From assembly GCA_948762645.1 (NCBI GenBank), contig CAQBRY010000034.1, positions 1 to 17,024 of the forward strand: a DNA stretch of 17,024 bases, in the 5' to 3' direction. A program made the translations under genes and the position numbers. The stretch comes from an uncultured Eubacteriales bacterium (GTDB lineage Bacteria; Bacillota; Clostridia; Oscillospirales; Acutalibacteraceae). This document shows positions 11,532 to 17,024 of the stretch, piece by piece. Position 1 is the first letter of the stretch. Every line of letters starts with the position of its first letter. The notes under the pieces are model-generated. The model was not told where the DNA came from. It did no database searches and saw only the letters and a list, made by a program, of their open reading frames with translations.

Positions 11532-12353
11532 ATGAATATATTAAATAAATTTGAAAATTTTGAGATAAAACAAGAAGATAAAATATCAAAAGAAGATAGA
11601 GAACGTTGCGAAAAAATACAAGCTATATACGAACAAACATTATCAACATATAAAAAGTGGTACGATATATACCACGAAACTAAAGATTGTATCGAAAAAC
11701 ATGATTTTTATAGTTTGGAGCTGAATGATTTATCAGTATGTAAAAATATAGAAAGTTTACATAATGGCCTTATATCAAGCATTTATTCTTATTTTACAGC
11801 GAAATATAACATAGACATTAATAAAAATTATGATAAGGAAAATGATTTTAATTATAACTATTCTAATAAAACTATAAACACATCTCCAATAGACTATAAA
11901 ATATATGTGGATGATATTTTAAGGCAGTTAAACGGATTTGACTTTAAAAGTCTACGAATAAAGCAATTAAAAGAGAAAATAAAAGATATTTGTAAATATG
12001 GTTATGGTAGTAATGAGTGGAGAGTCGAGATAAAAGGAAATACAATAAAATTCAACGATTTACTTTATTGGGGATATCTGGGAATGGAAATCGGAAAACT
12101 TTTAACGATAGAATCAGCATTAAGCTGGTTCGAATTTGGGAAAGAAACGAAAATCCCGGAATTTAATCAAATAAGAACTAGATATAACATAGAATGGCAT
12201 GAAATAAATCCTTGTATGGAATTAAGCACAAACAAGATAAAATCTATAAAATTTTTTAAAAATGGTAGGATGGATATAAAATTTTCGTCTCCTGAAATTG
12301 CACGGCAATTTATATCTGAATGGTGTGGGTATCCCTTAGTTGATGAAGCATAG
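11532..12353 (+). CDS. Mobile-element protein, possibly DUF4942-related
   Basis: The 273-residue protein begins 17 nt after the previous stop with a GGAAGGG site. Residues 1-110 are charged and helical. The C-terminal third has GYGSNEWRVEIKGNTIKFNDLLYWGYLG and ends IKFFKNGRMDIKFSSPEIARQFISEWCG. The 'FKNGrmdikF.spe.a..f' ending recalls DUF4942 proteins, which in integrative elements are usually fused to or next to an adenine methyltransferase; here a methyltransferase gene follows directly (15 nt). No methyltransferase motif is present in this protein itself. The family link is tentative and the function unknown. Confidence 0.68.
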   Translation: MNILNKFENFEIKQEDKISKEDRERCEKIQAIYEQTLSTYKKWYDIYHETKDCIEKHDFYSLELNDLSVCKNIESLHNGLISSIYSYFTAKYNIDINKNYDKENDFNYNYSNKTINTSPIDYKIYVDDILRQLNGFDFKSLRIKQLKEKIKDICKYGYGSNEWRVEIKGNTIKFNDLLYWGYLGMEIGKLLTIESALSWFEFGKETKIPEFNQIRTRYNIEWHEINPCMELSTNKIKSIKFFKNGRMDIKFSSPEIARQFISEWCGYPLVDEA

Positions 12354-12368
12354 AAGGAGAAGAAAAAG

Positions 12369-12995
12369 ATGAAATATAAAATAGAATCTCAAATAATTCC
12401 CAAAGACTTCAGATCAAACATAAATGAAAAAATCATACATATTATAAGCAATAATTTGGATGAGGGGAAAACCGGAATAACCAAAAACGATATATTTAAC
12501 AGCTATACCGGCAAAGGCGGACTACATAACTTAAATTATAACGATTATAACAATTATTATGCTTATAAGAAGGACAAGCAGGAGATTGAACAAGGACAAT
12601 TTTTCACACCATATAATCTTGCGGACTGGATAATAAATTGCTTGAAACCTAAAGAGACGGATTTAATCGCAGACTTAACGTGTGGACATGGGGCATTTAT
12701 AAACAGTGCCCCGAACGGGATAAATTTTTACGGATGCGAACCTGATTATAATTCTTACATAGTAGCAAAATATCTTTATCCTGGTGCAAAGTTAGTCAAT
12801 AAAGATATTAGAGAATACCATCCCAAAGTATCATTTGATTATATTGTCGGTAACCCTCCATACGGATTGAATTGGAGAAAAGACAGTTCAGTTTATTCAA
12901 GCGAATTATATTATTGCATAAAGGCTCACAAGCTTTTAAAACCTTGCGGAATATTAGCAATCCTAAAACTCAAAAATATCTGGCTGTTTGTTTAG
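12369..12995 (+). pseudogene. N-terminal adenine methyltransferase part of a disrupted helicase-methylase gene
   Basis: An intact ribosome site (AAGGAG) and ATG start 208 codons. Residues 76-81 GQFFTP, 102-108 DLTCGHG (SAM-binding motif I) and 162-165 NPPY (catalytic motif IV of N6-adenine methylases) are all present, followed by LLKPCGILAI. After Ile-198 the sequence stops looking like a methylase and ends at a stop 10 codons later; the next gene fragment continues in the -1 frame. Intact relatives (from memory) go on for roughly 150 residues with 'VP..FL....' and substrate-contacting sequence before the helicase part. I therefore infer an internal deletion with frameshift at about 12955-12965, where the repeated short sequence GCAAT is a plausible deletion junction. 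The truncated product would lack the C-terminal part of the methylase. Confidence 0.75.
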
Positions 12996-14242
12996 AGCAT
13001 ATAAACCGATATAAAAATCAAGTGAAACCTTCCTATGTTAATTATGATGAATGGATAAAAATAACCAAATCTGATGTTTTAAAAAAGCTAAAAGATACGT
13101 TAAAGCTGCAAAATTCCCGAAATTCAAAGCAAAACAAATTAATTAAAGACAAATATAATTTAAGACTGAACGATTTAAAAATACCGATATATAAGGCGGT
13201 AACAGAGAATTATTATCCATTTGAAAACACTAAATATAAAAAGCTAATAGATAAGAAAATAAAACAATATAATATTCAATCTCTTAATTTCAATAGAATG
13301 AAACCTGATATCAAGATAGAAAAATGGCTAAAAGATTTTAAATTAGAGAGTGACAGCGAAATTATAAAACTCAACGAGATCCAATTACACGATACAAATT
13401 TGTTTTTGCAAAAGCCTTATGCGTTTGTACAGTGGGAACAAGGCTCCGGAAAGACCATAACAGGACTTGCACAAGCTGAATACAGACTCGAACACAATAA
13501 CGTAAGAAATGTATTTATTGTAAGCACGGCGATAGCTATCAAAACTAACTGGAATGATGTTTTAAGGGCATACGGAAAAAATTTTTGCACAATAGAAAAG
13601 CTGGAGAACATAAAAGACATTAAAAGAGGTCAATATGTAACAATAACGCTTAATATGCTCTGTAAGTATCACAAGCAAATTAAGAAGTATATAAAAATGC
13701 AGTCGCAGAAGGTAATGTTGATACTTGATGAATCAGATAATATAAGTTGTACATCTTCAAAACGTACAAAAGCAGTTTTAAATGTTTTTAGGAGGGTGAA
13801 ATATAAACTTATTATGACCGGCACAAGCACAAGAAATAATATAGCTGAAATAGTACCTCAAATAGAGCTTTTATATAATAATTCTTATAACATGATAAGC
13901 ACAAATGAATACATTTTTAGACGTAGTAAGGACAAAAATAAGACGGAGTTATGTATGGAGATAAACGATTATAAAAACAAACCTATTCCGGCTTATACTA
14001 AAGGATACAAGTTATTTAAAGAAGTATATTTTGTTACATATAAAAATAGCATTGAAACAAATTTGCTTAAAATGGTACTTGCTAAAAACAGATTCAATTC
14101 ACTTATGAAAAATCAAGAACTGGCAGATGAGGAAATTGAAGAAAAATTCGGAGTAGATTCTAATATGCTCAAGAATCTGATGTATAAAGAAAAAACCGAA
14201 GGTGGAGTAAAAATACGTTGGGGAGAACAGCACGTAAGTTAA
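12957..14242 (+). pseudogene. SNF2-like helicase part of the disrupted helicase-methylase gene
   Basis: This open frame starts inside the methylase fragment in the -1 frame. Its coding-looking sequence begins about NPKTQKYLAVCLEHINRYK. Helicase lobe 1 is complete: Walker A WEQGSGKT (13433-13456), motif Ia VSTAIAIKTNW, motif II DESD (13727-13738) and motif III MTGTS (13814-13828). Lobe 2 is missing. After IPAYTKGYKLF the protein jumps to KEVYFVTYKNSIETNLLKMV, and then finishes normally with EEKFGVDSNMLKNLMYKEK and IRWGEQHVS. In intact relatives (from memory) over 200 residues, with helicase motifs IV to VI, lie between those points. The second deletion, near 14011-14023, kept the frame. The product, if made, could bind ATP but not act as a helicase. 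The only upstream start candidates are weak. Confidence 0.72.
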
Positions 14243-14262
14243 TAAAGGGGGAATTACAGTTT

Positions 14263-14493
14263 ATGACCCAAAAAATAAATTATATTAAAAATAGTGATGA
14301 ACTTGCCGCCAATTTAAAAAAGGCAAGAGAAAAAGTAGGACTTACACAGAAACAAGCCAGTAAAATAGTGAATATTGAAAGGTCCAGTTTGAGTTATTAT
14401 GAAATAGGAAGATGTTTACCGTCTATATTTACATTGATTAGATTAGCAAAAATTTACCATGTCACTATTAATTCATTGATAACAAAAGAATAA
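14263..14493 (+). CDS. Small XRE-family helix-turn-helix regulator
   Basis: The 76-residue protein starts at the ATG at 14263, with AAAGGGGGA about 11 bases upstream; a longer frame from 14218 overlaps the helicase end and has no ribosome site. Almost the whole protein is an XRE domain: LAANLKKAREKVGLTQKQAS, turn, KIVNIERSSLSYYEIGRCLP, then FTLIRLAKIYHVTINSLITKE. Its end is nearly the same as the partial XRE tail at 2-61. It begins 20 nt after the helicase stop and may be the last gene of that transcript. Target genes cannot be told from the sequence; the AbiE promoter downstream has its own operator layout. Confidence 0.84.
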   Translation: MTQKINYIKNSDELAANLKKAREKVGLTQKQASKIVNIERSSLSYYEIGRCLPSIFTLIRLAKIYHVTINSLITKE

Positions 14494-14517
14494 ATTATAG
14501 ATTTATTATATTTCATA

Positions 14518-14546
14518 TTGCTAATAAAGCTAATATGGAATATAAT
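14518..14546 (+). promoter_or_regulatory. Promoter of the abiE operon
   Basis: TTGCTA (14518-14523), a 17-nt spacer and perfect TATAAT (14541-14546), 33 nt before the AbiEi start at 14579. It lies wholly within the inverted repeats 14520-14561. Confidence 0.68.
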
Positions 14547-14561
14547 ATTAGCATTATTAGC
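14520..14561. repeat. Tandem-and-inverted GCTAATA repeats, probable AbiEi operator
   Basis: Two copies of GCTAATA (14520-14526, 14529-14535), each with a 2-nt spacer, face two copies of TATTAGC (14546-14552, 14555-14561) across 10 nt. The -10 box lies between the arms. AbiEi antitoxins are known to bind inverted repeats at their own promoter, so this is a strong candidate autoregulatory site. An overlapping hairpin (TATTTCATATT 14509-14519 with AATATGGAATA 14532-14542) can also form. Confidence 0.7.
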
Positions 14562-14578
14562 GAGAGTAGGTGTATATA

Positions 14579-15172
14579 ATGACAGGATATGACAAACTTG
14601 ATGAATTATTAAAAAGAGAAAACGGTATTATAAGAGTGAGAACAGCCCGAAAGCATGGGATTCATCATTCTTATATACAAAATTATGAAAATATGGGAAA
14701 GATCGAAAGAGTATCACGAGGAATTTACATTGCTGCCGATACTATGGAAGATAAGATGTATATTTTAAATCTACAAAGAAATAAAATCGTTTATTCACAT
14801 GAAACAGCTTTATTTCTTCATGGATTAACAGATAGAGATCCTTTGTCTTATGATGTAACCGTACCAACTGGCTATAATACTAAAAATCTTATCAATGAAG
14901 GAATAACAGTGTATTCAATACAAAGCGATTTATACAGTTTAGGAAAAACAGAAGTAAAAACTCTTTTTGGAAATAAAGTTAGATGCTATAACTTAGAAAG
15001 AACTATTTGTGATATTTTACGTAGCAGAAACAAGGCAGATAAATCTGTAATGTTAGATGCAATAAAGAGGTATAGCAGATTAAAAGAGAAGAATTTAAAC
15101 AGATTAATGGACTATGCAGAGAAGTTTAGTATAAAACGAATTGTCAAAAACTATATGGAGGTATTATTGTGA
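14579..15172 (+). CDS. abiEi: AbiEi-family antitoxin (type IV toxin-antitoxin)
   Basis: The 197-residue protein is read from the ATG at 14579, with AGTAGGTG upstream; an in-frame GTG three codons earlier overlaps that site. The N-terminal winged-helix domain (about 1-55: LDELLKRENGIIRVRTARKHGIHHSYIQNYENMG, then IERVSRGIYI) is typical of AbiEi. The C-terminal domain has SHETALFLHGLTDRDP and the conserved VTVPTGYN, then YNLERTICDILR. AbiEi represses its own operon through the winged helix, while the C-terminal domain counteracts the AbiEii toxin without stable complex formation. Its stop overlaps the toxin start (GTGA at 15169-15172). No damage is visible, so it is an intact antitoxin next to a broken toxin. 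Confidence 0.87.
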   Translation: MTGYDKLDELLKRENGIIRVRTARKHGIHHSYIQNYENMGKIERVSRGIYIAADTMEDKMYILNLQRNKIVYSHETALFLHGLTDRDPLSYDVTVPTGYNTKNLINEGITVYSIQSDLYSLGKTEVKTLFGNKVRCYNLERTICDILRSRNKADKSVMLDAIKRYSRLKEKNLNRLMDYAEKFSIKRIVKNYMEVLL

Positions 15173-15844
15173 AAAATTCCATGCAGTTAAAAGCAAAAAT
15201 AAAAAATTTATCTCATGAGAAAAGAATAGCTCACGAGATAATTTTAAGAAATTATATGTTAGAAAGATTATTAGAGCGAATATCATTATCTAAGTATAAG
15301 GATAATTTTATATTGAAAGGTGGTATGCTAATAGCTGCTATGCTAGGGATAGATGCACGCTCAACACTTGATATGGACGCCACCATAAAAGGACAAAATC
15401 TTTCTGAAAAGCAAATAAGAGAAGTATTTGAGGACATTATTAATGTAAAAATAGATGATAATGTTTCCATGAAATTAATTAAAATAGAAGATATAAGAGA
15501 AGAAGCAGAATGTCCGGGATTGAGAATTTCAATAGAAACGGTGCTGGATAAAACTAAACAAACACTACAAATAGATGTAAACAACAGGCGATATAATAAC
15601 TCCAGAGGAAATAAATTATAGTTTTAAACTAATGTTTGAGGATAGAAAAATAATAATAAAGGCATATAATATCGAAACGGTGCTTTCAGAAAAATTAGAA
15701 ACGATAATTGTCAGAGGCACAACAAATACGAGGATGAGAGATTTTTATGATATATATACTCTATTATCGTTTTTAATCAATCCAGCGTACAATGGGATCA
15801 CCCAGAAAATCCTTATACCACATATACCACGCATAACAAAGTAG
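15169..15844 (+). pseudogene. abiEii: AbiEii nucleotidyltransferase toxin, frameshifted and truncated
   Basis: The gene starts with GTG (GGAGG upstream, overlapping the antitoxin stop) and encodes the AbiEii start: FILKGGMLIAAMLG, then the nucleotidyltransferase site RSTLDMDATI with its metal-binding aspartates. At 15579-15581 an extra A in GTAAACAACAGG breaks the frame: instead of the expected IDVTTGD, the reading ends at 15621. Removing one A restores DVTTGDIITPEEINYSFKL, then MFEDRKIIIKAYNIETVLSE, and the later motif EKLETIIVRG...RMRDFYDIYTLL. After LLSF (about 15771) homology stops and the frame runs into unrelated sequence up to 15844. So the gene has one frameshift and has lost roughly its last third. 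It is almost certainly inactive unless the insertion is a sequencing error, and even then truncated. Confidence 0.85.
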
Positions 15845-16375
15845 TTTTGAATCGAAGTTTTCAAAATCTCCATTTTTAGCACAAATTTGCCTTGAACTAT
15901 TTACATAGACATATTTGGGAGGATAAGTTTTAAAAAATAAATTTCTTGCTTTACCTTCTAAAAACTGAATTTTTAATTACATGATACTTACCCCGCCCGG
16001 ATTTAAGTTTTCAATCGACTTTTTAACAAACTCAAGAGCAAATTTATAAGGTGGATTTGTTAAGAAACAATCCGCCTTTTCTGTATTTTGCAAAAAATCT
16101 ATTCCAGAGTTTCCATACCCATAATCATATAAATCTGATGAAATCACGTTATATCCATGCTTTTCTAATGCTTTTGAAATATGTCCTTGTCCGCAAGCTG
16201 GTTCGTGTATAGTTTCAGGTAAAACTATGCCATCTTCTTTTATTTTTTGTAAAAATAAATTTACAGAATGTGGGTTAGCCCCATAAAAGTCGTGTTTTCC
16301 TCGTTCATGGTTTGCATCACGAAAAATTCCGTCTATTATATACCCTGATTTGGAATTTCCAGTCCAGTCTTTCAT
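15773..16375 (-). pseudogene. Phage-type N6-adenine DNA methyltransferase interrupted by a stop codon
   Basis: The gene starts at an ATG (16375-16373) overlapping the upstream gene's stop (ATGA). It contains the SAM site HEPACGQGH (motif I) and the catalytic NPPY in ADCFLTNPPYKFALEF (motif IV). A TAA at 15977-15979 ends the frame after GGVSIM. The same frame continues without another stop through LKIQFLEGKARN, YPPKYVYVNSSRQICAKNGD, LLCYAWYMWYKDF and IVRWID to 15773, which is the usual end of this family of about 200 residues. A single nonsense change therefore splits an otherwise complete gene. The 132-residue product keeps both core motifs but lacks the C-terminal strand and may be inactive. 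The final stop codon lies exactly where the AbiEii sequence ends on the other strand. Confidence 0.83.
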
Positions 16376-17024
16376 TTTAAATTCACCTCTCTTGGGAATC
16401 CGAATATTTCAAAGAAAAGCGTTCTGAATGTGTCTTTATAATAAAGAGGCTGCGACTCTCTTTGATTATGCGGATTTATTGCGTTTTCTCCGAATTTGAG
16501 TCCATCAAGAGTTAATGAGTTAAAATATTTTACTTTTCCGCTTTTCCCTCTGCGGCTTCTTTTTTCAAGATAGCCTTGATTTCTCATTTCGTTATTAAAC
16601 TCTGCGGTATTGACTTTAAAATCATTTTCTTTTAACAGATTAGTGGCACAATCCATCTCTCGATTTCCGTTTAGTTGGTAGTATGGTAAAAAATCAGTAG
16701 GCTGCCCATAAGATTCATAAAATTTTCTATACATCAAATTTTTACTGGCATTATTTACTTTAAGACTGTCTGCCACGATTTCTATTGATTTTACAAGTTC
16801 AGAAAAGGGTATTTGATTGTTAAGTTTTCTGCCTTCTTCTATGAATTTACGCATTTTTTCAAAGGCTTCGATATAAGTAGCAGTAAATAAAATTCCCTTT
16901 TTACCCAATAATTTATTTGCAATCATATCACAGCCTTTTTTGGTACATAAATAGCATGGTAATTCCCTACCGGTAAGGTCAAGATAAGTGCTTTCGACAA
17001 AATATTCACTGACGTTAATTTTTA
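16372..17024 (-). CDS. Rha-family phage antirepressor / regulatory protein (5' end outside window)
   Basis: The frame is open from the right edge to a TGA at 16374-16372, so the gene is partial; a Met at 16926 is internal. The sequence read from the edge, KINVSEYFVESTYLDLTGRE, LPCYLCTKKGCDMIANKLLG and KKGILFTATYIEAFEKMRKFIE, is the phage pRha domain: 'yf..s.Y.d..Gr..p.Y..tk.G....an.l.G.kg..fk..YI.aFn.Me'. A second region (about NREMDCATNLLKENDFKVNT) ends in a basic QGYLEKRSRRGKSGKVKYFNS stretch that may contact DNA or RNA. Rha proteins interfere with or regulate phage development. Its coupling to a methyltransferase is typical of prophage early regions. Confidence 0.8.
   Translation of the reverse strand, partial: KINVSEYFVESTYLDLTGRELPCYLCTKKGCDMIANKLLGKKGILFTATYIEAFEKMRKFIEEGRKLNNQIPFSELVKSIEIVADSLKVNNASKNLMYRKFYESYGQPTDFLPYYQLNGNREMDCATNLLKENDFKVNTAEFNNEMRNQGYLEKRSRRGKSGKVKYFNSLTLDGLKFGENAINPHNQRESQPLYYKDTFRTLFFEIFGFPREVNLK

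Noticed and set aside
12940..12995. Programmed -1 frameshifting between the methylase and helicase frames.
   Set aside because: The overlap has no canonical slippery heptamer (the best is C-AAA-AAT). The fused product would still lack a large part of the methylase, so a deletion explains it better.
15977..15979. Recoding of TAA or a non-standard genetic code to explain the methyltransferase.
   Set aside because: TAA and TGA serve as normal stops in intact genes of this window (for example TGA for AbiEi, TAA for the ABC-F gene). A simple nonsense mutation is sufficient.

Overview
The window is AT-rich. Its genes have strong purine-rich ribosome binding sites (AGGAGG type) and sigma-70-like promoters, and the gene families are typical of low-GC Firmicutes, most likely Clostridia. 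I cannot name a genus. Almost everything here is accessory DNA: a small-molecule resistance/modification operon, a tyrosine recombinase, an early-gene block of a plasmid or integrative element, a decayed abortive-infection toxin-antitoxin locus, and the edge of a prophage-like segment. I see no rRNA, tRNA or CRISPR array.

Left part (1-2713). The tail of an XRE regulator enters from the left. It is followed on the minus strand by a DUF5131 (phage Gp37/Gp68) protein, an iron-sulfur-type flavodoxin, and two small membrane-anchored proteins. A divergent XRE regulator at 2279-2644 has an 18-bp perfect palindrome in front of it.

Operon on the minus strand (2729-6225). A consensus promoter leads to a 14-residue leader peptide, mutually exclusive RNA stems and an intrinsic terminator. 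These precede an ABC-F ATPase, a GNAT acetyltransferase, a chloramphenicol-acetyltransferase-like enzyme and a NUDIX hydrolase. The layout is that of a drug-inducible, ribosome-stalling attenuator controlling a resistance operon. Neither the drug nor the stall site can be read from the sequence.

Mobile-element block (6260-14493). It opens with a tyrosine recombinase on the minus strand. A ribbon-helix-helix repressor follows, with three near-identical 18-bp palindromes; one sits in the spacer of a consensus plus-strand promoter and one overlaps the repressor's own promoter. The plus-strand transcript begins with about 160 nt of untranslated RNA closed by a long-range helix, a candidate undescribed structured RNA. 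It continues through a J-domain protein, several small conserved mobile-element proteins, a possible beta-clamp-like protein and a helicase-methylase gene. That last gene appears to have suffered two internal deletions, one of which shifts the frame. The block ends with a small XRE regulator.

Right part (14509-17024). An AbiEi/AbiEii locus has an operator-embedded promoter and an intact antitoxin, but the toxin is frameshifted and truncated. It collides tail-to-tail with a phage-type adenine methyltransferase gene that carries an in-frame stop. That gene overlaps (ATGA) the end of a Rha-family antirepressor gene running off the right edge. At least four genes (repressor tail, helicase-methylase, AbiEii, methyltransferase) look damaged, so this is a decaying mosaic of elements, while the resistance operon looks intact.
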